64,000 nt of DNA, from the NCBI GenBank assembly GCA_019059635.1, contig JAGVRJ010000015.1:868001-932000 (forward strand), read 5' to 3'. The stretch is from Proales similis. Taxonomy: Eukaryota > Rotifera > Eurotatoria > Ploima > Proalidae. Positions 23,301 through 36,766 of this stretch are shown here, piece after piece; position 1 is the first letter of the stretch, and each line of letters starts with the position of its first letter. The position numbers and the translations under genes were made by a program. A model generated the notes under the pieces. That model did no database searches and had not been told where the DNA came from. It was given only the letters and a program-made list of their open reading frames with translations.

Positions 23301-26300
23301 TGGTGCTGCTCTGGGTGCGCGTTCTGACCACCGACCTCATAAATAGGCATCTCAGCAATGGAGAGCGAACATGGTCGAAGTGAACCGTCAGAATGCGGTT
23401 TCACATTTGTCGGGCGCCAACGCTGCCACAGCCCAAGTCCTGGTGCTTACCGCCAGTTCGCCGCAGTCTGAACTCAATTCAACAGCGGCCGCCATTTCTT
23501 GCATGTAAGTCGACTCGGAACTGTCCTCTAAACGACTCGATTTGAATCGATCGGTTGAATTAGATCGACAAACGTGGCCGATCTGAGTAAAGACCTGAGG
23601 AAACTGGCGTCGCTGGGCGGCGAGTTCGAGTCAGACACTGAGAACCTGTTCCAGGCGGCTCGAACGCTCTGCTCTAACTTTGTGGATTTTCTGCGTCTAC
23701 TCGAGGCCGGCCCGAGTGAGTCACGTCAGAATTTGTTCGCGTCTGTGGGCAAGCTTGGCGAGGCAGGCAACGAGCTAGTGCGGATGCTGAACAAGAATGA
23801 ACGCGAGACGAACGAGAGCAAGCTGCAAGAGGCGTTCATTGCCATGGCGAAAATAGTGGCCAGCTCGACCGCCAGTCTGGTCATTGCCTCCAAGAGTGTG
23901 GCCAATCACTGCGACAACCAGCAGAGCATAAACGAGATCATTCATCTTGTGACCCAGTGTGCGCTGAGCACCTCTCAGCTCGTCTCATGCACCAAAGTCT
24001 GCGCGAGCACAATAGGACGCCGTGAATGCCAAGAGCAGATTGTGGAGGCCGCCAGACAAGTGTCACGACACGTAGACGCGGTGCTCGAGGCGGCCGAGAA
24101 GCACTGCCGCAATGAGCAGGCACTTGGCGACCTAAAGAACTGCGGACAGAATGTGAACGATGCGGTCATGCAGTTGCTGGACAACGTGCGGGACTCGAAC
24201 GAGCAGATAATCGGCACCGGCGACGAGCTGGACCGCAGCCAAGACGAATCGGTCGAGCGCATATTCACTGCCACCGAGCACTTGTTCGATTGCTCTCAAG
24301 ACGCCACTCAGCTCATAAAGCAGGCCAAAGTGCTTGCGCAGGCAACCACAGATTTGATCAACAGCCTTAAGCAAGACGCTCATGAGCAGAGCTCGAGCGA
24401 ACAGCAGCGCAGACTGCTACTAGCTGCCAAGCTACTGGCCGAGGCGACCAGCAAAATAGTTGAGGCGGCAAAAGGCTGCGCCACAAATCCAAACGACGAG
24501 CGAATGCAAAGCCGCCTCAGACATGCGGCCGAAGAGCTGAAAAGTGCGACTGCCATGGCCGCTGGCGACAATCTTCAGCTCAAGCTTATCAAGCGCCTTG
24601 GCCTGTGCGCCAAGCAGGCCGCCTCATGTGCCACACAATCGATCGCGGCCATTCAGGTCTGTGCTGTGCTACAAGGCGAACAGCTCGGCGCCCAGCATCA
24701 GATCATTGGCCAGTGCAAGCTGGTCGCCGATCACGTGCCTCGAATGGTGCAGGGCATCAGAAGCTGCATTGTAGCGCCCGGCTCCAAAAGTGCCCAACTC
24801 GACCTGATTAACTCGTGCGAAGGCTTTTTGATTCCCACTCACAAAATGGTCTCGCTGACCAAAGCGATCCTACCCACCATCGGCGACGAGATCAAGGCCA
24901 TTCAGCTGCGCAATTGTACCAATCAGCTGATCGCGTCCCTAGCCGAGCTGAAAAGCTGTTTGGCCAAGGCCCAGGAAGTCTGCGGTGGATTCGACTCGGA
25001 CGCGATGATCGAGTCAATCAGAGAAATCGATCAGGAGCTTGTAGAAATAGGCCAGGCGGCCCGCAGCGGTGCCCTCAAGCCTCTGCCGGACGAGAAGATC
25101 GAATCGTGCGAAGCTCAGCTGGCCGCCATATCCAAGACAGTCGGCCTCTCCATGGCACAAATGCTCACCGCCGCCGCTCAAGGCAATGAGGTCTACACGG
25201 GCATCGCCTCGAAGGACACGTTCAACGCTCTGCGCAGCTTCACCAACTCAATTCGAGCGGTGATCGCCTGCTCGAGCAACAACTCAGATTACCAGGCCAA
25301 ACTGATTCAAGCGGCGCGCACTGTGCTTCAGCAGTCGGTCACTCTGGTGCTCGAGACAAGACGTGCACTTGACGAGCCGAGCGAAGACGTGCAGCCGCGA
25401 CTGGCCGACATTGCTCGACGCATAGCTCAGTCGCTCTACGACTGCGTCAACTGCTTGCCGGGCCAGAAAGAGCTGGACGAAGCGATCAAAGGAATAAACG
25501 AGTTGGCAAACAGTTCAGTGACTGTTGAGTCGAACCAAAGCATGCAGCAGATTCAGGATGAGCTGAACCAGGCGGCGCTTGATCTAAATCATGCGGCCAG
25601 TCAAATAGTTGTCGAATTCCAGCACAGTCTGCAGCCGAATCGACTGGCCGACTCGTCGAACCAGTTCAGACAGGCGTTCGAGCGACTCTTGTACTTTGGC
25701 CGAATGCTGTCTGTAAATCTGGAAGAAGAACAGGAACAGGAGAAACTGATCGCCGGCCTCCGACAAGTGCAGAACAATTCGGTGAAATTCCTGCACACGG
25801 CCAAGAGCTGCATTGCGGACGCCAACGGACGCCAGAACCTGCTCACTCTGGTGAAAAAGGTCACCGAGAGCATAAATCAAGTGGTCGACTTGAGCTTGAG
25901 CTCGAACAACGCCGCTCTTATCGCCCGCAAGGAGTGCGACAATGCACTGCGTGACCTGCAGACCATTCGCACTTTGGTCGACACCCAGAACGGCATAATC
26001 CGAGAGGCGCCGACCGCAACCGATCGATTGAACTGCTACTACGACTGTTTGGATGTAATTATCGAGCAGTCACGAACGCTCGGCGAGGCGATGACTCGAA
26101 TCGCGAGCAGCTGCAAGTCAGGCGACGAACGCGGCCTCGGCGAAGCGATCAGTGTCACATCGCGCACAATTTGCGGCCTGGTCGAGACGGCCGCTCACAG
26201 CGCGTTCATAGTCGCTCTGTCTGATCCGGCATCACGTCGCGGCCAGTCGCCCATTCTCGACGCCGGCCTCTTTGTCGACTACTCGCATCGAGTCCAAGAA

Positions 26301-29300
26301 GTTTGCTCAAGTCTGAGAGGCCAGCTAATCACCAAAAATAGCCTAATCCAAGTGGCCACTCAAATGGCTCAGTTCACAGCCGGCCTGTGCAACGCGAGTC
26401 AAGCAGCGTCCAGTCGCTGTTCGAACGTCCTCGCCAAGCGTCATTTCGTTCAAGCGGCCAAGCAAGTAGCCAACGCGACCGCCAACTTTGTCAAGAGCAT
26501 CAAGTCCCTGGACGAGACGAGCGTCCTCAAGCACGAGGCTTATCTCGGAATAGTCAGGCCGCTTCTAGAAGCAGTCGAGAGCCTGTGCCAATACGCCCTG
26601 TCGCCCGAGTTCAAGGGCCAGCCGGCGTTCATCAGCGAACGTGGTGCCCAGGCTCAAAAGCCGGTCTTGTCGGCCGCACATGCCATGCTTGACGCGTCCG
26701 ATCTGCTTGTTCGAGCCTCGCGTCAGCTCATTCTGAACAACAAGGACCCTAACGGATGGCAGCAGTTCTCCACTCACAGCAAAGTGATCTCCGAGTCGAT
26801 CAAGCGATTGGCGACCGCAATCAAGGAACGAGCGCCAGCCAAACAAGAATGCGAGTCGACACTTGTGATTATCGAGCGCAACATGAAAACATTGGACAGC
26901 TCGTTGCTGGCGCTCAACATGGGCCAGAGTCTGGTCAAAGCGGACAAATCGCTCGAGTACTGTCAAGAGTCGGCCTTGAGCTGTGCCAATCAAATGTTCG
27001 ACATCACAGAGAGCTTGCGTATGGCCGGCAAGGCCGAGGCAGACAAGCTGGGCTATTTGGTCACGGAGCTCGGCCAGTATGTGGAAGCGCTGGTGTCAAA
27101 TGTGCTCGGCTGTGCCGGACACACGCCGTTCGACAGCAAGCTCCAGGCTGCGTTTATAGAGCAGAGCAAAACTGTGCTCGAGTCGGTCTATCAGCTGATG
27201 CTGGCGTGCGGCGAGTGCGCTGGCAACCCACGCAACCCGTCCAACTTGCACGAGGCGATCGACGACAACGCGGACGGCACCAGAGAAGTGCTCGAGGACT
27301 TGATGCAGACGCTGAGCGAAGCAACTGCCCAGAGCGGCAACACGGCCGGCATGGTCAACGAGCTGAGCAAGGCGATCGATCAAGTCGATTTGAACGAGCA
27401 GGTCAACGAGCTGCTGAACAACGATTCGATCGATGACGATCTGGACGACGCACAGAAACAGGTGCTGTTCATCGAGTACCAGACAAAGATTGTCCAGCTG
27501 GCCAAGACTCTTCAGCAGAACATTGCCAGCATGAGCACTTGTCAGTTCGACGAGCTGGGCCAATGCGCACAGCAGCTAACGCAAACGTTCAACTATCTCG
27601 TGCTCGCCTGCAAAGGCTGTGTGCACACATGCATCAACCGAGAGCTGGCACATCGCATCCGAATCTCGTCGCATGACTTGGGCAAGGCGTGCATCCAGCT
27701 GGTCAATGTGGCCGGCCGATTACAAAACGACGCCGATGATCGCCTACTGGCCAAAGAGCTCAGTCAGCAGGTGGCGGCCGTCAATCTCGGCCTGGCCGCT
27801 CTCATGGCTTCGTTTCAAACCGGATCGGTCGGCGTGCAGGCTTGTGTAAACGCCAACAGCTTCGTGAGCGGAATAGTCGCCGACCTCAACACGCTGAGCA
27901 TGTTCGCCTCGTCTGGCTCGCTGAAATCAGACGCCGACTCGGACGTGTTCGGCAACCATCGCGAGCAGATTTTGCGCTCGGCCAAACAACTGGTCGAAGA
28001 CACCAAGAGCCTCGTCTCTCATGTTCACAGTCAGCAGTTGCCCTCGTTTGTGCACAGCATCACACGCACTCTTTCCTCGTTGGCCGACGTAATTAAACTT
28101 GGAGCGGCTTCGCTTGGCTCCGAGCAGCCGGACGCTCAAGTGCTGCTTTTGAACGCAGTGAAGGACGTGGCCTCTGCGCTGAGCGACTTGATCGCCACCG
28201 TCAAACTGGTGACCAACACAAGTCAAACTGGAGCGTTGGCCGATGCGGCCAAGAGCATGATCACTGCGATCCAGTCTCTGCTGAAAACGGTCAAGAGCGT
28301 TGAAGACGAGGCAGCCCGAGGCACGCGCGCGCTCGAATCTTGCATTGAAGCAATCGCCCAAGAGCTTCGGGTCTACAGCTCGTTTGTGAACGAAGGCCTC
28401 CTCGTTAGAATGGAAGAGGAGCACCAAGTGAAAGCCGAGGACCTGATCAGAGCGAGCAAGCAAATCACTTTGGCCACCTCGAAGGCGATCGGCGCTGCCA
28501 ACTCGCTCAGACAAGACGACATAATTGTAGCGGCCAACATGTCTCGCAAGTCAGTCACTGACCTATTGGTCGTGTGCCGAGCCGCCCAGCTCTCGCAGTC
28601 CAAATCATCTCGCGCCGACGATGATTCCATTCTCAAACTGGGCCTTGACTGCACCCAACATTGCTACCAGCTTCTTGCTCTCGTCCACCAAGTGAGCTCA
28701 GCGCCCATTCCTCTCCTTCAGACGACTTTTTAAAATCTATTTTGTTCTAGATTTTCAATCGGGCCGGAAATAGCGAACTGAAGCAGCAGCTGGCCACCGA
28801 GAGCAAGAGACTGGCCAACTCAGTCGCACGAGTGGTCAGAGTTGCCGAGCAGTTCAAGATTGACGAGTGCGTCCAGGACCCGGAGGAGGATGCCACTCGT
28901 GTGGCCGAGAATGAGCTGCTCGGTGCCGCCACTGCCATCGAATCGGCCGCCAATAAACTCTCTGAGCTCAAGCCTCGAGTGACCAGTTCGCCAAAGGTGT
29001 GTTCCTCTTCATCGCCTCTCCTCGTTGCTGTTGGCTGCTCCTACTTCTGACGAGTTTCTAACAAATTGCTTGCTGCTTGTTTACTGCTTGATATGTTGGA
29101 TATTTGGTTGTTGATTTGACACAAAGTTAATCGCCTGACGTGTGAGGATCGATGCGCTTTTGCTTGCTCTCAACCGAATTATCCAACCTATCACAACAGT
29201 GTCAAGTCGAACGCGACACTTGCTCCCTGCCTCAGTTTGGACATTTTCAAATTCTATTTCTGGCGCTAATTCGATCTCGTCTGAAAGGCACCGAGCGACG

Positions 29301-30192
29301 AGAATCTGAACTTTGACGAGCAAATACTCGAGGCAGCCAAGTCGGTCACAAACGGAGCCAGTGCTCTGATCAAAGCGGCCACCACGGCTCAGAAAGAGCT
29401 TGTCGCCAAAGGACTGGTAAAGTTGCGATTCATGTCCAATCTGACTCAAAAGTGCTCATTTGTTTCTGCAGCTGAAGCCCACAAGCGACAACTGCTCGCA
29501 AGACGAAGACGGCCAATGGTCGCATGGACTCATCTCGGCGGTAAGTGGCAGCAGGCGATCACGAGCGCCCAACAGATTTAAACTAAGCGATGAATTTTAA
29601 AGGCGCGAATGGTATCGGCAGCGTGTCATGCTCTATGTGAGGCCGCAAATGGCTTGGTACAGGGACACGGCACTGAGGAGAGGCTAATCTCCTCAGCCAA
29701 ACAAGTGGCCAGCTCGACGGCCGCTTTGCTGGTCGCGTGCAAAGTGAAAGCCGACTCGTCAAGTCAGTCGATGAAGCGACTTCAGTTTGCTGGTGAGTGC
29801 GCACTGCTTGAGCACGCGTCGATGAAAATTGCCTAAACGAGCGTGAAACAGGAAACGCAGTCAAACGAGCGACTGACTCTTTGGTTCGTGCGGCGCAGCA
29901 GGCGGCCGACCACGGCGAAGAAGATCGATATCTGGAGCTGAACACCAAATTTGTCGGCTCCATGGCGCAGGAGATTATGCTTCGTGAGGAGATCCTGCGC
30001 AAAGAGCGCGAGCTGAGAGCAGCCCAAGAGGCCTACAACGCGGTGAAGAAGGCGAGATATCAACGAGAGGAGGGCTCGCCGTCCTCCTCAACCTCGTCCG
30101 CTTCTTCTTCCACCCACACGACGCGGACTCAAGCGGCCCCTGACGCCAAGTCGGGCAATTTCTCGTCGTCGATCGAAATTCAGCCCAAATAG
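20311..30192 (+). CDS. TLN: Talin, integrin-activating adhesion adaptor
   Basis: A multi-exon gene for a protein of about 2500 residues, close to the usual talin length of about 2540. Talin links integrin tails to F-actin and activates integrins. The start ATG-ATG at 20311 precedes a Ser-rich leader and the F0 domain (TIQFARSILVYDALKLVREKVPE). F1 follows in small exons. F2-F3 carry LPKEYVK, TYGVTFFLVKEKMKGKNKL, WAASPNTFTLDFGD and SVQTTEGE, all typical of talin FERM. After an acidic linker (about 23040-23290) the helical rod runs from about 23562 to 28735, mostly in one exon. The C-terminal I/LWEQ (THATCH) actin-binding region has ILEAAKSVTNGASALI, WSHGLISAARMV and ISSAKQVASSTAALL, then a dimerisation helix. 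The last residues are a Ser/Thr tail unlike the usual end. Identification is very secure; small exon borders are approximate. Confidence 0.97.
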
Positions 30193-32027
30193 ACCTGCGT
30201 CCATTAATTTTCATCATTTTTACTTGTCTACCATATCAGCGTGTCGTGAGCGGAACTCGTTCCGTCAAATATTTATCAAAGCTGCCTTAAGACCGTTTCT
30301 GGGTCGTTGCCTCTTCTTCCAATCATTTCTCCAATTTGTCTCCTTCGCTGCCCAATACGCGGAGGTGAGAGGCCGCTCTATTGTTTTAATAAAGTTTTCG
30401 AGCCGTAAAGAGTGGAATCTTCGAATTATACAAGTCGGCGCAGCGATTGCATTCGTCGATGAGAGGCAAGGCAATCTAGGGAGAGGGAAGAAGAAGAGCA
30501 CAGATCACGAAAAGAGACACCAGACAATTGAGATCGGAAGACAGTTAGACAAGCCCTTAATGGATGCAATGATTGCACTCGGATCTTAATGAGTAATTGC
30601 CAGTCAACGCTCGAGTATCACTCATTCGCTCGATTTGATACTGACGTGCCAGGGGGCGTTCAATACACAGTCAGAGCGTTAGATGGGCAAATTATTTCGC
30701 TTCATTTGTGCTCTGCTTTGAAGGAGAGAGAGAGAGGGAAGGATGGGCTGTTGGCACTTGATGCGTTCAAGTAAATCGACATGGATAGAGCGGGCCACCG
30801 AAATAGACAAAGAGCTAGAGAGAGACTGAGGGAGGAGCGATGCAGGCAACAATCAGAGTGGCAATCATCCAAGAGCGCAATCTAGAGTCTAATTGAACGT
30901 CAAGTTGAAACAATGTGCCAGAATTCGCTGAGCCAGCAATGGTCGCAGAACAGAGTAGAAGCAGCGCTTGGCTGCGGTCGTTCTGACGCCAACATGCTTT
31001 TAATTAGGCCTCTGGTTCGAATTAGATCAGGCGACATGCATTCAGATGCTCACACGCTATCCGCTTCCAAATTGGACGACCTCTCAGCGACTCTTTGTCT
31101 CTCGTTCGCCGATTAGTTCTACTAGAACGAAACGAAAAATGATTTTCCTTCTCATTCTACATTTAATATTTGAGAGTTTTCGAATATCGCAACTCTCGGC
31201 TCGATTGTGTGCCACTCGACTCGCGCGAGCAGAGCGACTTGCAGAGTAAATACGCGCCGAGCGGATGGCGCAATGACACTTGGGCGATTTTCTTTCTCTC
31301 TCTAGAAATTCAAATTAACGCAGTAGTGGCAACGAAAGCGGTCAGCTACTAATCAAATAGCGCAGGCGCACAAATATTTGACGTTTGCGGGGGGTGTCTC
31401 TTGTACCGTTCTAAATCAGTCAGTGCAGAGAGAGAGAGTGAGCCGAAACTGCTTTCTTTATTTAAACACGGTCGGCAGCGGATTTATTGTGATGGCGAAA
31501 GGGCTTGACCGTTCGCCTGATTGTTGCTTTCTCTCTCGCTAGTCCGAGTGAGTGAGCGCAAGCCGCCCTCTCCTCGCCATTCCGGCTACTGCGGCTTGAC
31601 ATAATTGGCGCAGGTTATATCCACCAATAAAAGGCCAATCGATAAGCTTGTCAAGCCAGTGCCGCCGTTGCAGCCACCACCACCGCCGCCGCCAAGAGTT
31701 AGAAATTATGAATTGTCCACCGCTTGGGTCATAATTCTGTTATTCAATACTTTCAATTGTCGCTCTGTATGTGTGTGTGTGTGTCTCTCTCTCTCTTTGC
31801 ACAAGCGCAATGAGCAATCGCCACCGTAATTGTGGTCGTGGTCTGCGTCGACATAATTTTCTACTGACCCGACTCAGCCGGAGCAGTGGCCAGTCGACCA
31901 CACAGTGGCCAGTCCGTTGAGCGAGCCGCCACTGTGTGGTCAGCAGATCTTCTCTTCATTCGGAGTCGGTCGCTTGATCGTCTGTCTTGCCTCCACTTGA
32001 TTGTCTCTTTGACGCGTCTAGATCATC
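30193..32027 (+). other. Talin 3' UTR and nidogen upstream region
   Basis: About 1.8 kb. After the talin poly(A) signal there are GA runs near 30725-30740 and 31423-31440, a CCACCGCCG-rich run at 31675-31695 and a (TG)n/(TC)n pair at 31769-31797. No additional gene could be supported. No sequence for a NIDO domain was found here in any frame by motif reading. Confidence 0.55.
30388..30393 (+). terminator. Polyadenylation signal of talin
   Basis: AATAAA about 195 bases after the talin stop codon at 30190-30192, followed by a GT-rich stretch (aaagttttcg). Confidence 0.55.
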
Positions 32028-35000
32028 ATGAGAATAGATTTGTTGGCGGCACTATTGCTCTTTGCCGCTTTGGTTCGCTGTCAAGGTTCGTAGCTGCTTC
32101 GATTTTCTCGCCATCTTCCAGCCAGTTTTGACTTTGTAAAAAGATGAAATCTGCCGAACTGAGTGCAGTCCGAACGGCCAATGTTCTAGGAGCGGCAGCA
32201 GCAGTTGCTGCAAGTGTGCAGACGGCTTCACTGGCAACGGCGTCAGCTGCATTCAACGAGGTAAGTAGAAAACTTGGATGATGGCGGCCAAAGTGAGCAG
32301 CTTGTGATGCAAACAATAAACAAGACTCGTCGGTGACTTTGCGAGGCAAAATTCGCGGTCAATTGAACGGAATCAGATTGGACACGGTCGAAGCGCACGT
32401 CTACGTGCACACGTTGGCCAGCGACGCGAGGAACTACATCGCCATCGGCGGCATACCAGAGGCGCTGGGCAAACGCATGGCCCTGGTGCTTCCGTTCGCC
32501 ACGCCGATCAACTGGCTGTTTGCAGGCGACGTGAGAGGCGAAGCTCTCAACGGCTTCAACCTGACCGGCGGCATATTCCAGCGTCAGTCGGAGGCCAACT
32601 TCATCGACGAGCAAGGCAACGTGGTCGGAAGCCTGTTTGTGCGTCAGAACTTTACCGGCCTGTTTGGCGATAGCCAGGAAATTCAGCTGGACGCCGAGCT
32701 GGACGGAAATCTGCCCGAGCTGGCCGCAGACGAAGAGGTCTTCTATCCGGACTATGGCCAAGTGTACGAGTTCTCAGCCAACGTGAACGATCCGATTCGC
32801 AAGAAAGTGGTGGAGGCGCGCGGCCTCATCGACTACAAGCTGAGCAGTCTGGCCGATCAGCGCCACTTCAAACACTTTCGAATCGAGCACAGCGAACGCA
32901 TTCACTTTGACGTTTGCAGTGGCCTCCTCGACGAGCTGCTTCGAACGAGCTCGGCGTTCAGTCGCGTCTCCACCAAGCGTCTCTCGGTTCAATTCAATCG
33001 AAACGAAGTCAGATTCATGTCGGCCAATTTCATTCGCTCGCTCAACAGCCCTGCGGCCGATCGCTGCCAAGTGAACGACTGCGACGTGTACGCCGAGTGC
33101 GTGCAGGACGAGTACTCGCCAAACGGCTACTACTGCATGTGCAAGTCGGGCTTTGATGGAGACGGCCACACGTGCGTGGACATAAACGAGTGCGACGAGG
33201 GCATCTCATACTGCTCTGAGCAGGCGAGCTGCGTCAACACTCTGGGCCACTACGCCTGCGAGTGTCGCCTGCCCTACGTTGGCGATGGCCGAGAGTGCCG
33301 TCTGCCGATCACGCCGAGCCAGGAGCTGTGCGCACGATGCGATCCGAACGCGAGCTGTGAGCGAGACGCCATCGGCCAGCTCCAGTGCAGATGTGCACCG
33401 GGCTACGAGGGCGACGGCTTCAGCTGTCGCCAGGCGGCCCCAACCACGCGCGCACCGTCAACGCATGGAAGCCAGTGCGGCGTCTGTCACGTCTACGGCG
33501 TGTGCGTGGCCCAGCCGGCCGGAGGCGAGTGCTGCGAGTGCGCCGAAGGCTTCACTGGCAACGGCAAATTCTGCCATCCAGTCGACAAGCAGCTCTCTCT
33601 GGTCGGTCATTTGAACGGCTCGCTAAACGGAGTTCGCCTCGACTCGCTTGACTTTTACGCCTACGTGTCGACACATCGGTCCGACTCGCGCAACTTTGTC
33701 GCAATCGGCAAGATTCCCGTTCAACTGGCGGCCACATTTCAGGCCCTGGTCGGCATCGTGAGCCCCATCAACTGGCTGTTTGCCGGCCAGAGCAGCTGGG
33801 ACGAGCGTGTGGCCAACGGTTTCGCCCTCACCGGCGCCTATTTCACTCGCGTCTCGCGCCTCGACTTTTTCGACCAGAACTACCGCCAAGTGAGCAACAT
33901 GCGCATCTCGCAGACATTCGCAGGCTACGACGCGGCCTCTGGCGAGGTCAAGCTCACCATGCAGTTGGACGGCAATGTGCCCCACGTCGATCCGGACGCC
34001 CAGGTCGTCTTTAGAGACTACAAGCAGATCTATGAGCGCTACATGCCCGGCATTGTGTTGAGCAGTGGCCAGCTCAAGTACCAGACCACGAACGTGCACA
34101 GCTCGCAGTCGTTCAGCACGTTCACAATTCACTACGACGACGAGATTCGCTACTCTGAGTGTCCGAATCGAGTGGAGCTCGGCCATACTCGACTCAAGGT
34201 CAGCTCCAGACAGGTCTACGTCAAGTACACCCAGTCGGACTCGGTGGTGCGCTTCTCGTCCGCCAACTACATCGCACCGGCCGGTAAGCGACGCTCGCAC
34301 GCCCCTATTTCAATCTTTAGTCTCAAAATTGGCGTTGGAAAAGACGCTGCGGACGACCCCTGCGAGCTGAACGAATGCAGCATCTACGCTGAATGTGTCA
34401 AGGACTTGGACGCGCCCAAGAACTACACCTGCATATGCAAAGTGGGCTTCGAAGGCGACGGCTACAACTGTCACGGTACGGCACATTCGAGGCCGTCTCA
34501 AGGCCCGCCTGACTTATTTCTCTTGTCGCAGACGTGGACGAGTGTGCCAACGGCGAGTCAGACTGCGACCCCAACGCGGTCTGCTACAACCTGGTCGGTC
34601 ACTTTGAGTGCAGATGCCGCTCGCCGTACAAAGGCAACGGACGCGAATGCTTCGAGGACTCAAACTGCCGCGCCTGCAGCCCGAACGCCGAGTGCTCGGT
34701 GGAGAACGGAGCTCGCGTCTGCAAATGCCAGTCTGGCTTCGTCGGCAACGGCTATCAGTGCGATCCAGAGCCAAGTAAGAACTGAACGTGACTCTTGACC
34801 ATGATGATCATCACAATTATTGTATTGACGCAGACACGTGCGACTGCCAAGCCAACGAGGTGTGCGTTCAGACCAACGGCAGAATGAGATGCGAGTGCTC
34901 GGCCGGCTTTGCTCGGGACCCGTCCAGGTGCCCAAAATTTTGCTTTTTTCTCCATTCGAGAGCAAATCTTCATCAAAGTTCGATTCAAGTCAACAATGTT

Positions 35001-36766
35001 CGCCGCTGCAGTGCAACCTGTTCAACAACTGTGACGTGAACGCGCGCTGCGAGCTCAACTCTCGCGGCCTGTTCGAATGTCGCTGTCAGGCCGGCTACTA
35101 CGGAAACGGCCTGAAATGCTCGACAAAGACGTGCGACATTCTGAACGACTGTGGCCACAACGCGCAATGCCTGAGACACCCGATCACTGGACAGCACAGC
35201 TGCGTGTGCAACAACGGCTATCTGGGCGATGGCTACAAATGCGTAGCCGACGGTAGTCACTCTTTGTCTCGTCTCTTCGACTGCAAGTTTTATTTAAACT
35301 GCGATTTTCAAGACGCATCGTGCAAAGTGCGACAAAACTGCAACCGACACGCCGAGTGTCTACTCGACGCCTACAACAATCAGCACTTTTGCAACTGCAA
35401 GCCAGGTAAGATTGAAGAGCAGGCGAGCACAGAGACTCTAATAAACGCGCGCATTTTCTCAAAGGCTACGCCGGAGACGGACTCAACTGCAGTCCGATAA
35501 GTAGGCCATCTTTAGACTGTCTGAATGAGCTCGCAGTGACTCTCTCTCTCTCTCTCTCTCATCGCCTGAATAGACTCGTGCCGCGAGCGCTACAACGTGT
35601 GCGATGTGAACGCCGACTGCGTGTTCGACTCAAAGGTAGACGAGCATGTGTGCAAGTGCCAGCCAGGCTACGAGGGCAGCGGCCTCCAGGGAAAGTGAGT
35701 AGTAGACGCTTCGAAGAGCAGCACGTCTCTCAACTGGTGACATCCACGTGAACAGATGCCACAAGAGCGACGTGATCGGACAGTACTTGGTCTACGCGCA
35801 AGGCCTCTCGCTGCACAAGCGACCGCTGACGGACGACGCCGGCCGAGACTGGAAGAGGCAGGAGAGCCGTCTGGTCTACAACCCGAAGCAGACCGCTGTG
35901 GCAGTGGCCTTCGACTGTCAGGATCGCTTCATCTACTGGTCGGACATCAGCTCGAATCAGATAAACAGGATCAAAGAGGACGGAAGCAAACAGTCGCTCG
36001 TTCTGGACAATGTGCAGGCGGCCGAGGGCCTGGCCATCGACTCGATCGGCCGGAACATGTACTTCACGGACTCTGAATCGCGAACGATCGAGGTTGCGTC
36101 TCTGGACGGCAACCACCGACGAGTGCTGGTCAGAGACGGCCTGAGCAACCCGCGCGGCATTGCGGTCGATCCGGTCGGCGGCTATCTGTTCTGGACCGAC
36201 TGGAATCGAGCCAACCCGAAAATAGAACGATCGAACATGGACGGCTCGCATCGCCTGGTGATTGTGCACTCGGGCCTGGGCGTGCCCAACGGCCTCTTCT
36301 ACGACCAGCGGAGCGAGCAAATCTGCTGGGGAGACGCCAAGCTGAGGCAGATTGAATGCTCGAACCGCGACGGCTCTGACCGACGCTTCGTCACCAAAAT
36401 GGAACACATGTACCCGTTCGACCTGACCGAGTCGTCGGGCACCATATTCTGGTCCGACTGGTCTCAGTAAGTGTGGCGCTCTGACGGCCGGCAAATACTT
36501 TGACTAATGCGAATCGAAACAGGAACGTGATTCCGCGAGTGGGTAAAAACGGCGCCGAGGAGAGCTCGCTCGAGCTGGCGCCGGGCGGCAACGGACGCGT
36601 CTACGGCCTCGAAGTGATCAAGAACAAGTGTCCGAGAGGAGCGAACGCCTGTCAGCACCTGAATGGCGGATGCGTTGAACTCTGTCTGCCCCTGCCCGGA
36701 TTTAAGAAGCAGTGCGCATGCTCCGACCAGACAACAGGCGACTGCATGCAAAGTCTTTTGCTTTAG
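32028..36766 (+). CDS. NID: Nidogen-like basement-membrane protein with two G2F barrels
   Basis: Exon 1 (32028-32085) encodes a signal peptide (MRIDLLAALLLFAALVRC) and exon 2 (32144-32260) one EGF-like unit. Exon 3 begins at 32325. Domains in order: EGF; G2F barrel 1 (about 32340-33050, INWLFAG and FNLTGG motifs); four EGF-like units, one with a calcium-binding DINECDE start; G2F barrel 2 (about 33590-34280, INWLFAG, FALTGAYF); about eight more EGF-like units; a YWTD propeller (35757-36470: FIYWSD, NMYFTD, YLFWTD); and a final EGF-like unit ending at the stop at 36764-36766. G2F, EGF, YWTD and a last EGF are the nidogen order. Nidogen bridges laminin and collagen IV/perlecan. Odd points: the N-terminal NIDO domain is missing and G2F is duplicated together with its preceding EGF. 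Several introns are under 80 bases. Confidence 0.92.

Noticed and set aside
27927-28514. Long antisense frame in the talin rod
   Set aside because: By-product of codon bias in the talin coding strand; no family resemblance.
31005-31030. tRNA B-box-like word (ggttcgaatta)
   Set aside because: No A box, acceptor stem or cloverleaf could be drawn around it.
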